Below, piece after piece: positions 54,369 to 63,921 of a stretch of 64,000 nt of DNA; positions within the stretch are counted from its first letter, which is position 1; each line of letters starts with the position of its first letter. The stretch covers positions 124,001 to 188,000 of the forward strand of contig JARUPY010000156.1 in assembly GCA_029817715.1 (NCBI GenBank), given 5' to 3'. The notes below the pieces were generated by a model that worked only from the letters and a program-made list of their open reading frames with translations, was not told the origin of the DNA and ran no database searches. A program made the translations under genes and the position numbers. Origin of the DNA: Melastoma dodecandrum. Taxonomy: Eukaryota; Streptophyta; Magnoliopsida; Myrtales; Melastomataceae.

Positions 54369-56483
54369 TCAGACGCCCCAGAGGGTCCGGGCGGCGGCTT
54401 TGGAGGCGACGAGCTTCAACCGGACGAGGCGCGTGAGGACGGCGTCGGGCGCCTTGCCGGTCGCGGCGCAGATCTCGTCCATGCCGCTCGCGACCGCGAA
54501 GCTCGCCTGGAGCTTCGCATCGTCGCGCGCCGTCCATTGCGCGGCGGCCGCCTCCGGGTCGGGCGCGAAGGGCGCGACGTCGGCCGGATCGACGGCATGG
54601 CGGCGCCGGGCGGCGGCGTCGCCCGCGCCGCGCGCCGGCGCCCTGGCCCGCCCGGCGACCTCGCCCATCGGCACGCTGCCGGACGTCGTCCGCGCCGCCG
54701 CCGGGGGGTCCGTCTGGTAGGGGGCACCCAGCGGCAGCAGGATGTCGGCGTCGGGATGGTCGGGCGCCGTTCCCGGCTGGTCGGAGCCGGCGAATTCCGC
54801 CACGAAACGCGAGCGCTTGGACACGCTGCCGCCCCGTTCGGCCGAATAGGTGAGGCCGAGGATGCGCTTGGCGCGCGTCACCGCCACGTAGGCGACGCGC
54901 CGCTCCTCCTCGATCTCGGCGCCGGCGACCGGCATCACGCCCTCCTCCAGCCCCACCACGAACACCGCCTCCCATTCGAGCCCCTTCGCGGAATGGACCG
55001 TGGACAGCACGACGGCGTCCTCCGAGGGGCGCCGCAGGGCGCGGCTCTGTTCGGCGATGCGCTCCATCAGCGGATCGAGCCCGTCGCAATCGGCGGCGAG
55101 GCCGGCGAGCGCGTCGCAGAGGTTGGTCCAGTCGCGCTGTTCGCGCTCGGCGGATTTCTTCGGCAAGGCCTCGCCCACCACGCGGCGGGCGTGGCGGCAG
55201 GCCTCGGCGAAGCCGCGCGGCCCCGCCAGCCGGACCTTGTCGAGGCGGCGGCGGACGCTCTCGCCGCGCTTGCCCGTGCCCATCTTCTCGATGGCGCGGC
55301 TTTCGTCCTCGTCGAGCAGGTAGAACAGGGCGCCGAGGAAGAGTTTCGCCGCCCCGCTCTGCCACAGGTCGCCGGCGCCCCGCACGTCGAAGGGGATGTG
55401 GCGCGCCTCGAGCGCGCCCTGGAAGGCGAGGCCCGTCGATCCCGCCCGGTACAGGACCGCGATCTCCCGGCGCGGCACGCCGTCGGCGATGAGCGCCTCG
55501 ATGGCCCGCACCACCTGGCGCACCTCGACGTCCGGCGTGGAATAGCCGCGGATCGCCACGGCCCCGGCGGCGTCGAGGGCGGGGCCGTAATCCTTGGCGA
55601 AACGGTCGCGGTTCTTCGCGATGAGGCGCTTGGCGCCCGCCACGATCTCGGGCGTGGAGCGGTAGTTGCGCTCCAGGAGGTGGAGCACGGCCTCGCGATG
55701 GCGGCGCTGGAAATCCAGCGTGTAGCGGATGTCGGCGGCCCGGAAGGTGAAGAGCGTCTGGTCGTCGTCGCCGACCGCCCACAGATGCACGCCGCCCGAG
55801 CGGAAATGCTCGATCAGCCGGTGCTGGCCGAGGTTGATGTCCTGGTATTCGTCGACGAGCAGGTGGTCGATCGTCCCCGCCACGGCGCGGCCGTAGCCCG
55901 GGTGGTCCGCCATGGCGCGCAGCAGCAGCGGCACCATGTCGGCGAAATCGATGGCGCCGGCCTCGCGCAGCGCCGCCTCGTAGACGGCGAAGAACTCGGC
56001 GGCGCGCCGGCCCACCTCGTCGTCGCGGGCCAGCGCCCGGGCATAGGCGCGGGCGTCGAGCAGCTGCTCCTTGGCGCCCGCGATGATGTCGAGGATGTCG
56101 CCCTCGTCGTTCCAGTACATGCGGCGCCCCGCGAAGACGGCGCGCTGCTGGTGGGCGCCCCAGACGTCGACGCGCTCCGGCAGGCCCGCGAGGTGGGGTT
56201 TGCGCTGCAGGCAGCGCAGCGCCAGGCTGTGGAAGGTGAAGACGCGCAGCTCGGCGGGATTATCGAGGTCGAGGTCGCGCGCGATCCGGCCGCGCATCTC
56301 GTCCGCCGCCTTCTTGGTGAAGGTCAGCGCCATGATGCGCTGCGGATCGGTGCCGCTGTCCCGCAAGTGCCGGAAGCGCCCCACCAGCGTCGATGTCTTG
56401 CCCGAGCCCGGACCCGCCAGCACCAGCTGGATCGGATGGTCGGCGCTGGCGGCGCGCCGTTGCGAAGGGTCGAGATCGGCCAT
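54369..56483 (-). CDS. UvrD/Rep-like DNA helicase
   Basis: A 704-residue superfamily 1 helicase. The motifs appear in order: Walker A GPGSGKTS near residue 25, ALTFTKKAADEM, FADMVPLLLRAM, motif II LLVDEYQDIN near 220, motif III AVGDDDQTLFTFR, motif IV RNYRST, and motifs V and VI STVHSAKGLEWEAVFV and AYVAVTRAKRIL. The C terminus is followed by a small helical domain instead of the long UvrD tail. It should be an ATP-dependent 3'-5' helicase in repair or replication restart. No frameshift; no operon partner. Confidence 0.93.
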   Translation of the reverse strand: MADLDPSQRRAASADHPIQLVLAGPGSGKTSTLVGRFRHLRDSGTDPQRIMALTFTKKAADEMRGRIARDLDLDNPAELRVFTFHSLALRCLQRKPHLAGLPERVDVWGAHQQRAVFAGRRMYWNDEGDILDIIAGAKEQLLDARAYARALARDDEVGRRAAEFFAVYEAALREAGAIDFADMVPLLLRAMADHPGYGRAVAGTIDHLLVDEYQDINLGQHRLIEHFRSGGVHLWAVGDDDQTLFTFRAADIRYTLDFQRRHREAVLHLLERNYRSTPEIVAGAKRLIAKNRDRFAKDYGPALDAAGAVAIRGYSTPDVEVRQVVRAIEALIADGVPRREIAVLYRAGSTGLAFQGALEARHIPFDVRGAGDLWQSGAAKLFLGALFYLLDEDESRAIEKMGTGKRGESVRRRLDKVRLAGPRGFAEACRHARRVVGEALPKKSAEREQRDWTNLCDALAGLAADCDGLDPLMERIAEQSRALRRPSEDAVVLSTVHSAKGLEWEAVFVVGLEEGVMPVAGAEIEEERRVAYVAVTRAKRILGLTYSAERGGSVSKRSRFVAEFAGSDQPGTAPDHPDADILLPLGAPYQTDPPAAARTTSGSVPMGEVAGRARAPARGAGDAAARRRHAVDPADVAPFAPDPEAAAAQWTARDDAKLQASFAVASGMDEICAATGKAPDAVLTRLVRLKLVASKAAARTLWGV

Positions 56484-56545
56484 GGGCCTTCCATGCCACA
56501 GCTGCCCCGCGCGGGGAATCGCCGGGGCTCGCGTCCGCGGTGCGG

Positions 56546-56652
56546 GCATCGCGGCGATGCAGGCATCGCGGCGATGCAGGCATCGCGGCGATGCAGGCAT
56601 CGCGGCGATGCGGGCAAAAGTCGCTGCGGTGCACTAGTCGCTGCGGTGCACT
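56546..56652. repeat. Two adjacent 17-bp tandem repeat arrays between divergent genes
   Basis: Four copies of GCATCGCGGCGATGC plus AG (56,546-56,611), each a perfect palindrome with 7-bp arms around a central G, are followed by two exact 17-bp copies of AGTCGCTGCGGTGCACT (56,619-56,652). Both have a 17-bp period. They lie in the upstream region of both the helicase gene (minus) and the phosphoesterase gene (plus). Confidence 0.9.
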
Positions 56653-56676
56653 ATATGATGGCGAACCCGAGCCGCC

Positions 56677-57239
56677 ATGACGACCTTCTTCACCGCCGAT
56701 ACCCATATCGCCGACCCCCACATCCTGCGCATGCGCGCCTTCCGCGACATCGGCGAACACGACGAGGCCGTGATCGCCCGCTGGAACGCCAGGATCGGCC
56801 CGGAGGACGAGGTGTGGCACGTCGGGGACGTGTTCGGCGGCATCGGCCGGGACCGTTGCGCGGCGCTGTTCGGCCGCCTCAACGGCATCAAGCGCCTTGT
56901 GGTCGGCAATCACGATTCCAACCGCGTCCTGGCGCTGCCCTGGGCGGCTGCGCCGGTCGAGCACGCGCGCCTGACGCTGCGCACCTCGGCGGGCGCCGAG
57001 GTGCGGCTCTATCTCTCGCATTACCCGATGCGGTCCTGGCCCGGGCTCTGGCGCGGCACGCGCCACCTTCACGGCCACACCCACGCCCTGCTGCCGGGAA
57101 CGAGCCAGTCCTGCGACGTCGGGGCCGATGCTGGGACTACACGCCCGCGAGCCTCGACGAGATCGTGGCCCGCCAGGACGCGACCCGGACGATTCCCGAG
57201 GAACTCGCCGTGTGGACCGCCCGTCGCGCCGGGGAATAG
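56677..57239 (+). CDS. Metallophosphoesterase, one frameshift near the end
   Basis: A small calcineurin-type phosphoesterase: TADTHIADPHIL near residue 6, VWHVGDVFGG near 46, VVGNHDSNRVL near 74, LSHYPM near 112 and HLHGHTHALLPG near 130 supply the metal ligands. After CDVGAD (near 57,125) one base appears to be missing; the expected YTPASLDEIVARQD tail is in the third frame and ends at 57,239. Corrected length is about 187 residues. Its promoter region overlaps the 17-bp repeats. Confidence 0.8.
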
Positions 57240-57288
57240 CCGCGCGGGTTCTCGATCCGCGCTCCGGTCCCACCGCCCGGCTCGCGGA

Positions 57289-57852
57289 TCAGTTCAGCCG
57301 CCTGCGGCGCCGGGCCGCGGCCTCGTCCACGGCCTCGACCTTCTGGGAATGCCCGAGCAGCGCGGCGGTGCGGAACAGACGCGACCGAGAGCGCTTCGAG
57401 CAGGACGAAGACGGGATCGACGAGCGGTGCGGCGGGCGCCACGAAGGGCCGCTCGCCGCTGTCGTTGTCGTCCGTGACGTCCAGCATGATGCCGTAGCCC
57501 AGGACGGGGCCGTCCCGTGTCCTCGTCGAGGATGAAGCGGCCGCGGACCATGATCCAGCGCTGGCCGCCGGCGTCGTCGCGCAGGCGCACCTCCGTGACC
57601 CGGAGGCCGCTCCATCCCGGCGCGGCCGCCCGGGTGGCGCGCAGCCAGGCGACATCGGCGGGATGGATGGCGCGTTCGTAGACTTCCACCGGCTGGCCCC
57701 GGCTCCCGTCCTCGGGCGACAGGCCGAAGGCCAGGCTGATGCCGGGACTCGACCTGAAGACCTGCGCGCCGATAGTCGAACGACCATTCGCCGAGGACGC
57801 CGACACCGTCCAGGGCTTCGATCAGGCGCCCATCGCCAGCAAGATCACCCAC
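57289..57852 (-). CDS. PAS-fold sensor protein, three frameshifts
   Basis: A locus of about 187 codons that starts GDGRLIEALDGVGVLGEWSF and runs through PAS-like segments (SPGISLAFGLSPEDG, VYERAIHPADVAWL, VRLRDDAGGQRWIMVRGRFI) to a C-terminal LLGHSQKVEAVDEA. Extra bases near 57,775, 57,520 and 57,390 move it through all frames, so start and end share one. Related PAS-only proteins in Methylobacterium sit alone or next to histidine kinases; no kinase is here. Ligand and partner unknown. Confidence 0.65.
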   Translation of the reverse strand: MGDLAGDGRLIEALDGVGVLGEWSFDYRRAGLQVESRHQPGLRPVARGREPGPAGGSLRTRHPSRRCRLAARHPGGRAGMERPPGHGGAPARRRRRPALDHGPRPLHPRRGHGTAPSWATASCWTSRTTTTAASGPSWRPPHRSSIPSSSCSKRSRSRLFRTAALLGHSQKVEAVDEAAARRRRRLN

Positions 57853-57955
57853 AGGCGTGCCACCCCTGCCTCACGTTGTTGCCGAGGCTACACAGTGGGG
57901 GCGCTGGTTTCAACGATTCCGAAATGCATGGGTGGCACGACCCTGGGGAAAGACT

Positions 57956-59042
57956 TCACGACCTTCCCGCGCCATGCTGGGCGGAGAGCGAATCCGCATA
58001 GGCCTCCCCCGCCTTGACGCCGATGTCGAACAGGCGCCGCGCGTTGGACTCCGACCAGTCCAGCACTTCTGGCAAGAATTGTCGCGGAATGTCGAAGACG
58101 ATCTTGTCGATCTGCAGGCCGGGTCGCTTGTATTTCAGCTCGAAGATCTTGAGGTTGTCCTCCGCGGTCTTGACCAGCGGGATGACCAGGGACAGGACCC
58201 AACTGTCGTAGAGGTCGCGGGGGACCCTGATCAGATTGTCGCTGCCGAGAACGTCGAGGACGACGATGCGCTCGAGCCCCGGATGGCGTTCGACGAGGTC
58301 CTTGAAATTGAGGCAATCGACGACCGCCCCCTCGTAATAGCGGCAGTCGCCGAGCGTGAAGGGCCCGTAGATGAAGGGGAAGGCGAGCGCGGCGCGGACG
58401 TGGTCCGCCGTGATCACGTCCTTGGTGAAATCGTCGATGATCTGATGGTCGATGTTATAGGCGTTCATGTAGAAGGTCGGGGCGACGCGCTTCAGCCGGT
58501 CGAAATCGATGATCGCCTCGAGGAAGGGCGGCGGGGCGCAGAGGCCCAGGCTGCCGGCGCCGAGACCGCTCGGCGTCGCGCTGGCGACCGCCAGGGCCTG
58601 CAGGTCGGCGAAGAGCGCGTAGAACGGGTTGGCCTCGTAGAGACCGGGGTCGACGCGCAGGAAGGGGTTGCGGGACAGGGCCGCGCGGAACAGGTCCGCC
58701 GGGAGGCCGGGTTTGTTGAAGACCTTGTAGTTGACCGGGAACCATCGGTAGATGGCGTCCGCCACGCTCATCGTCGTGATGGCGCGCAGGGCCTCGGCCG
58801 GCGCGGCCCCTTTCGGGGCGAGCCAGAGCAGCCCCGCGAGGGCGCCGGCCCCTGACGTCGAGACGACGTCGAAGGTCACCTCCCGTTCGGCGAAGGCCGC
58901 CAAGGCCCCGGCCATGAGGGCCGCGTTGGCGCCCCCCCCGCCGAGCACGATGGCGGTGCGGGCGGCCGGGTCGCTGGCCGCGATGTTGCTGAGGGTCCTT
59001 GGCCGCGCGATGGCGGCGGAAGGCGCTCCGGTCCACCGTCAC
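57956..59042 (-). CDS. Patatin-like phospholipase family protein, one frameshift
   Basis: A protein of about 361 residues. The oxyanion loop VLGGGGANAALMAG and a nucleophile elbow (STSGAG) are present, and a late CRYYEGAVVD segment stands at the catalytic Asp-Gly-Gly/Ala position. The elbow departs from GxSxG and the Asp is Glu, so lipase activity is uncertain. The N terminus starts at GTG 59,042; one extra C near 58,993-58,998 (in AAGGACC) shifts it into the main frame. Pairs of Tyr-rich helices (NPFLRVDPGLYEANPFYALF) are characteristic of this bacterial branch. A 10-bp inverted repeat lies just downstream (57,856 and 57,930). Confidence 0.7.
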
Positions 59043-59214
59043 GGGATCGCCCTCCCGCGCCGCATCGAGACGTGCCGTGCCCCTGCCGCCGCGTCCATCC
59101 ACCCCTCCGAATCACCACCGAAACGGGAATGCGGGGGATCTTAGGCGCGAATTCCTCCCAAGAGCGCGTCCCTCGCGCCGCCGCGCGGGCTGACCGGCGG
59201 GTGGTCCGGTCCTT

Positions 59215-59405
59215 CAGCGGGATCGCGTGGTTCTCCCACGCGATCCCGCCGCGTGTCCCGTCGGACCGAGCCGGGTTTCGCGTGGCGACAGACAAACCCT
59301 GCTTGAAAGCCGTTGCGGCTCGCCTTGGTCCGCGGCTCCAGCCCCCAGCTCCGGTTTTGAGGAGCATCGTCACGCCATCAGGCGACCCCACCGCATCGCG
59401 ATCCG
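59215..59405. repeat. Dispersed repeat, composite of the parts at 13,763 and 25,651
   Basis: Bases 59,215-59,312 match the reverse complement of 25,651-25,740, including a hairpin GATCGCGTGG/CCACGCGATC; bases 59,313-59,405 match the reverse complement of 13,763-13,865. So this copy joins both segments in one element of about 190 bp between convergent or unrelated genes. Confidence 0.82.
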
Positions 59406-59407
59406 CT

Positions 59408-60846
59408 TTAAAGGTCGAGGGGGAGGATCTTGCCGGGGTTCATGATGTCCTGAGGGTCGATCGCCTGCTTGACGGCCCGCATCATGGCGAGGGCGGCGGC
59501 GGGGTGCTCGTCGCGCAGGTAGCCGGCCTTGCCCTGTCCCACCCCGTGCTCGCCCGTGCAGGTCCCCTCCATGGCGAGGGCGCGGCGCACCAGGCGGTCG
59601 AGGAAGGCCTCGACCCGGACCATCTCGTCGGGATCGGCGTCGTCGAAGAGCAGGCCCAGGTGGAAGTTGCCGTCCCCCACGTGCCCCACGATGGGGGCCA
59701 GGAGCCCCGACTCGGCGATGTCGGCCTGCGTGGCCGTCACGCATTCGGCGAGGCGCGAGATCGGCACGCAGAGGTCCGTCGAGATGATCTTGGCCCCGGG
59801 GCGCAGCGCGAAGCTCGCCCAGTAGACGTCGTGGCGCGCCTGCCAGAGGCGGGAGCGGTCCTCGGGCTTGGTGGCCCATTCGAAGGGCCCGCCGCCGAGG
59901 TCCTCGGCGATGGCGCCGAAGGCTTCCGTCTGCTCGGCGACGCTCGCCGGCGTGCCGGTGAATTCGACGAAGAGCATCGGCACTTCGGGCAGGCCGAGGC
60001 GGGAATGGAGGTTGCAGGCCCTGACCTGCAGGGCGTCGAGCAGTTCGATCCGCGCCACCGGGATGCCGGACTGGATCGTGGCGATCGTGGCGTCGCAGGC
60101 GGCCGCGACCGTGGGGAAGGGGCAGATGCCGGCCGAGGTCGCCTCCGGAATGCCGCTCAGTTTCAACGTGATGGCTGTGATGACGCCGAGCGTCCCCTCC
60201 GAGCCCACCATCAGCCGCGTCAGGTCGTAGCCCGCCGACGACTTGCGGGCGCGGCGCGACGTCTGCATCACCTCGCCCTGGGGCGTCACGACTTCGAGCG
60301 CCAGGACGTTGTCCTTCATGGTGCCGTAGCGCACCGCGTTGGTGCCGGAAGCGCGCGTCGAGGCCATGCCGCCGAGCGAAGCGTCGGCGCCGGGATCGAT
60401 CGGAAAGAACACGCCCTGGTCGCGCAGATGTTCGTTCAGCGCCTTGCGGGTGACGCCGGGCTCGATCACGCAATCGAGGTCCTCGGCATGGACGGCCAGC
60501 ACGCGGTTCATCTGCGCCGTGTCGATCGAGATGCCGCCGAAGGGCGCGTTGACGTGGCCTTCGAGCGACGTCCCGGTGCCGTAGGGGATCACGGGCACGC
60601 GATGGGCCGCGCAGAGCTTCACCACCTCGGCGACTTCGGCGGTGGTGCGGGGGAAGACGACGCCGTCCGGCGCCTCGGCCCGCACCTGCGTGCGGGTGTG
60701 GGCGTGCTGGTCGAGCACGGTGCGGTTGCGGGAGAAGCGGTCGCCGAACCGGCTCCGCCAAGGCCGACAGCACCGCGCCGAGGGCCGCGGCCGGGGGGCG
60801 CCGGGGCCGCGACATGGGCCTCGCGCGCGGCGTCGTGGATCAGCAT
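59408..60846 (-). CDS. FAD-linked oxidase (D-lactate dehydrogenase / glycolate oxidase GlcD family), two frameshifts
   Basis: About 479 residues. The FAD_binding_4 domain begins VVFPRTTAEVAEVVKL and includes the signature IPYGTGTSLEGHVNAPFGGI; the C-terminal FAD-oxidase domain carries HVGDGNFHLGLLFD and the GEHGVGQGKAGYL motif. It should oxidise a 2-hydroxyacid such as D-lactate or glycolate. Two single extra bases, near 60,797-60,803 (a run of C) and near 60,751, separate the first 40 residues from the rest; ATG 60,846 is the probable start. No iron-sulphur partner gene is beside it, which favours the cytochrome-linked D-lactate dehydrogenase type. Confidence 0.85.
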
Positions 60847-60922
60847 GGCGGCTCCTTCCTGCTCGGCTTCGCAGGCCGCGCCGGCGACCTCGAGCCACGT
60901 CGGTCTCGCGACGGGTCGCCCG

Positions 60923-61582
60923 TCAGGGGTCCAGCCGCAGCCGCACCAGGTTGAACAGGCCGAAGGGCCGGATGCGGCGCCGCTCCACGAGCCGGACGCC
61001 CGGCGTCGCGGCGATCCAGTCGCCCAGCACCGCGAAGGGGAACTGGGGATGCCAGCCGAGCGAGGCCGACCGGCGGCCGAGCCAGCCCTCGACGGCCGCC
61101 ACGGGTCCGCCCTCGGCCCCGAAATGGTTCACCAGCACGATCTCGCCGCCCGGCCGCACCACCCGGCGCACCTCGTCCATCATGCGATGGGGCGCGGGCA
61201 CCACGGTGAGCACGTAGGGCAGGACGGCGGCCGCGAAGGCCCCGTCCGGGAAGGCGAGGCGCGTCGCGTCCATGACGAGCAGCCCGTCGACGTTGGCGAG
61301 GCCCTCGCGCGCCACCCGCCGCTGGGCGCCCCGCAGCATGGGCTCGGACAGGTCGATGCCCACGATGCGGCTGCGCGTCTCGAACATGGGGAGTTCGAGC
61401 CCGGTGCCGACCCCGATGTCGACGATGCGGCCGCCCGGGCCCGCGGCCGCGCTGGCCGCCGCCGCCGCGGCGTTGCGGCCCGCCCGCATCACGGCCGCGA
61501 AGGCGAGGTCGTAGACCGGGGCCCAGCGGCCGTAGGCCTCGACGACCTGCCCGGCCTCGGTGATGGCGGCCTTGCCGGGCAC
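60923..61582 (-). CDS. pmtA: Phosphatidylethanolamine N-methyltransferase (PmtA type)
   Basis: A 219-residue cytoplasmic class I methyltransferase. EAYGRWAPVYDLAF near residue 15 and VDIGVGTGLELPMF near 52 are the SAM-binding motifs; IVGIDLSEPML and VRPGGEIVLVNHF follow. The WAPVYD start and the late RIRPFGLFNLVRL region are typical of alphaproteobacterial PmtA enzymes that convert phosphatidylethanolamine to phosphatidylcholine. The call fits the taxon but other small-molecule methyltransferases look similar. Confidence 0.75.
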   Translation of the reverse strand: MPGKAAITEAGQVVEAYGRWAPVYDLAFAAVMRAGRNAAAAAASAAAGPGGRIVDIGVGTGLELPMFETRSRIVGIDLSEPMLRGAQRRVAREGLANVDGLLVMDATRLAFPDGAFAAAVLPYVLTVVPAPHRMMDEVRRVVRPGGEIVLVNHFGAEGGPVAAVEGWLGRRSASLGWHPQFPFAVLGDWIAATPGVRLVERRRIRPFGLFNLVRLRLDP

Positions 61583-61645
61583 GGCGGCGCGCTGGGCGAG
61601 GCCGGCGCCGGACGACGTCCGCGCCCGATGGCGCCCGATCGCCGC

Positions 61646-62845
61646 TCACGCGGACGGCCTGCGCGGCTTCGGCCGCCTCGGCCGCGTCGGCCGCCGAGAT
61701 CGCGGCGCGGATGACGCCGCCGCCCAGCACGCGGGCCCCGTCGGCCACCGAATCGTAGAGGACGCAGGCCTGGCCGGGCGAGACGCCGGCCTCGGGCGCG
61801 GTGAGGTCCACCCGGGGCTCCGCCGCGAACCGCGCAGCACGGCCGGCACCGGCGGCCGCGTCGAGCGCAGCCGCACCGCCACGCGCCGTCCGGCGGCGAA
61901 ATCGCCGTCGCCGAGCCAGTTGACGTCGCGCAGGCTCACCGCGCCCGTCCCGAGCGCCGCGCGCGGACCCACCACGACGCGGGCCCGGGCGGCGTCGATC
62001 CTGACGACGAAGAGCGGCTCACCCTTGCCGGCGGTGGATTCGGCGAGGCCGAGGCCGCGGCGCTGGCCGACCGTGAAGTTCATGATGCCGGCGTGCCGGC
62101 CGAGGACGCGGCCCGACAGGTCGACGATGTCGCCGCCCCGCCCCGCCTCGGGCCGCAGCCGCGCGATGAGGTCGCTGTAGCGCCCGGTGGGCACGAAGCA
62201 GATGTCCTGGCTGTCCGACTTCTCGGCCACCGCGAGGCCGAAGTCGCGGGCCAGCGCCCGGGTCTCGGCCTTGGTGAGGCCGCCGAGCGGGAAGCGCAGC
62301 ACGTCGAGCTGCGCCGGGGTGGTGGCGTAGAGGAAATAGCTCTGGTCCCGCTCGCGCTCGCGCGCGCGGTGGAGCGCCCGCCCCCCGCCCTCGGCCGGCC
62401 GCGACACCACGTAATGGCCGGTCGCCATGGCGTCGGCCCCGAGGTCGAGGGCCGTGTCGAGCAGGTCGGCGAATTTGACGTGCTGGTTGCAGCTCACGCA
62501 GGGGATGGGCGTCTCGCCCGCGAGATAGCTGTCGGCGAAGGGCGCGATCACCTTCTCGCGGAACCGGCTCTCGTAATCGAGCACGTAATGCGGGATGCCG
62601 AGGCCGGCCGCGACGGCGCGGGCATCGTGGATGTCCCGCCCCGCGCAGCAGCTGCCCTTGCGGGCCGCCGTCGCGGCGCCATGGTCGTAGAGCTGCAGCG
62701 TGATCCCGACGACGTCGTAGCCGTCCCGCTTCAACAGCGCCGCGACGACCGACGAATCCACCCCGCCCGACATAGCCACCACGACGCGCGTCTCCGCGGG
62801 CGGCTTGGCGATGTCGAGCGAGTTGAGGGAGGAAATGTGATCCAT
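61646..62845 (-). CDS. mnmA: tRNA-specific 2-thiouridylase MnmA, frameshift near C terminus
   Basis: MnmA thiolates U34 of Lys, Glu and Gln tRNAs. The ATP-pyrophosphatase P-loop [17 protein letters not shown] lies near residue 20; the catalytic cysteines lie in [12 protein letters not shown] near 115 and [11 protein letters not shown] near 210. The family's ATGHY and [10 protein letters not shown] motifs are intact. Near 61,833 a two-base gain shifts the frame; the C-terminal ACVLYD and VLGGGVI motifs follow in another frame, and a further one-base change near 61,650 would give the stop. Corrected length about 399 residues. Confidence 0.93.
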   Translation of the reverse strand: MDHISSLNSLDIAKPPAETRVVVAMSGGVDSSVVAALLKRDGYDVVGITLQLYDHGAATAARKGSCCAGRDIHDARAVAAGLGIPHYVLDYESRFREKVIAPFADSYLAGETPIPCVSCNQHVKFADLLDTALDLGADAMATGHYVVSRPAEGGGRALHRARERERDQSYFLYATTPAQLDVLRFPLGGLTKAETRALARDFGLAVAEKSDSQDICFVPTGRYSDLIARLRPEAGRGGDIVDLSGRVLGRHAGIMNFTVGQRRGLGLAESTAGKGEPLFVVRIDAARARVVVGPRAALGTGAVSLRDVNWLGDGDFAAGRRVAVRLRSTRPPVPAVLRGSRRSPGWTSPRPRPASRPARPASSTIRWPTGPACWAAASSAPRSRRPTRPRRPKPRRPSA

Positions 62846-63148
62846 CGGCAACAGGGGGCGCGAAACCCTCGACGGGCGAGGGCCTCATCTAGCGCCTCCG
62901 GGCCGCTTTATCCAGCCCCGCCCATCCTGAACGGGAGCCGTCCGGATTCCGGCAAAACGCGGGCACGCCCGAGGGGAAGATGCCGCCGCTCCCGGCGTCC
63001 TGAGCGGTTTGGCACAGGGCGGAAACTGTATGATTCACAGTCTCGAAACCAAAAACCTATTGAAATGCAGGGAGTTGAAGTGACCAAACCTTAAGCTGCC
63101 CCGCCTAGCTTCGGATCGTTCGCAAGAGTCGAGTTCGCGAGTGACACA
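62846..63148. promoter_or_regulatory. Promoter region between mnmA and sciP
   Basis: A 303-bp gene-free gap between divergent genes. It contains a GAGTC (GANTC) site for the cell-cycle methyltransferase CcrM at 63,126-63,130, 19 bp before the sciP ATG, and a TTAA half-site near 63,092. In Caulobacter relatives sciP is controlled by CtrA and CcrM methylation, which fits, but no full CtrA box was seen. Confidence 0.45.
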
Positions 63149-63424
63149 ATGGTAGACATGCATCGCCCGCGGGCGAAATACGTGATCGGGCCGGACGGCA
63201 GTCCCCTCACGATCGCCGACCTGCCGCCGCCCTCGACCAAGCGTTGGGTCATCCGACGCAAGGCGGAGGTCGTGGCGGCGGTGCGCGGCGGTCTTCTGTC
63301 GCTCGAGGAAGCCTGTTCGCGCTACACGCTGACCGTCGACGAGTTCCTGAGCTGGCAGTCCTCGATCGACCAGCACGGCCTCGCCGGGCTGCGCACCACC
63401 CGGATCCAGCACTACCGGCAGTGA
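63149..63424 (+). CDS. sciP: CtrA inhibitor SciP (DUF1153)
   Basis: A 91-residue helix-turn-helix protein conserved across Alphaproteobacteria. The sequence YVIGPDGSPLTIADLPPPST, then KRWVIRRKAEVVAAV and GLLSLEEACSRYTLTVDEF, is diagnostic. In Caulobacter SciP binds CtrA and blocks its activation of transcription in swarmer cells. ATG 63,149 is supported by the conserved N terminus. It is followed by a strong terminator. Confidence 0.95.
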   Translation: MVDMHRPRAKYVIGPDGSPLTIADLPPPSTKRWVIRRKAEVVAAVRGGLLSLEEACSRYTLTVDEFLSWQSSIDQHGLAGLRTTRIQHYRQ

Positions 63425-63507
63425 GCCCGGCCCCAAGGGGAGGGGCGCCGGTCCTCGAGGGCAGCGGACGCCTGCGAACCGTGCCGGCCCCGGGAGGCCC
63501 AATGCCG

Positions 63508-63533
63508 AAAAGCCGCCCGGGAGGGCGGCTTTT
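63508..63533. terminator. Bidirectional rho-independent terminator
   Basis: A perfect 11-bp stem AAAAGCCGCCC/GGGCGGCTTTT with a GGGA loop, flanked by A and T runs on both sides. It serves sciP (plus) and the convergent gene ending at 63,568 (minus). Confidence 0.9.
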
Positions 63534-63567
63534 ATGTTTGGGGCCGGGTCCGGCCGCGCGGGCCGGG

Positions 63568-63921
63568 TCAGGCCTGGCGCTGGACCAGCTGCACGCGGGA
63601 GGGCGACATGGCGGCGGACAGGCTGTCGGCCACCGGCGCCTCGGGCGCGGCCTGGGCGGTGCCGAGCTCGCTCCACTCCTTGCGGGTGGCGGCGACTTCG
63701 GATTCCTTCTTCTTGACGACCTGCGACCGCAGGGCGTTCCAGTGCTGCTCGACCATGGCGGAGATGGCCTGGCTGAGGACCGCGTAGCCGGGATGGTCGC
63801 TGCTCGCGGTCCATTCCACCGTGACGGTGCCGGGATCGGTCACGTCGGCGGGGAAGAGCTTCAGGGCTTCGAGTTCGTCCAGGCTGTCGGCCAGGGCGCG
63901 CAGGAGCGAGGCTTCACTCAT
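63568..63921 (-). CDS. Small protein of unknown function
   Basis: 117 residues from ATG 63,921, with GGAG nine bases upstream. The N-terminal helix LLRALADSLDELEALKLFPA is followed by a strand-rich segment (VTVEWTASSDHPGYAVLSQA) and a helical, Lys-rich VVKKKESEVAATRKEWSE; the end is Ala/Pro-rich. A conserved family in this order is likely, but it was not recognised. It is convergent with sciP over a shared terminator. Confidence 0.65.
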   Translation of the reverse strand: MSEASLLRALADSLDELEALKLFPADVTDPGTVTVEWTASSDHPGYAVLSQAISAMVEQHWNALRSQVVKKKESEVAATRKEWSELGTAQAAPEAPVADSLSAAMSPSRVQLVQRQA

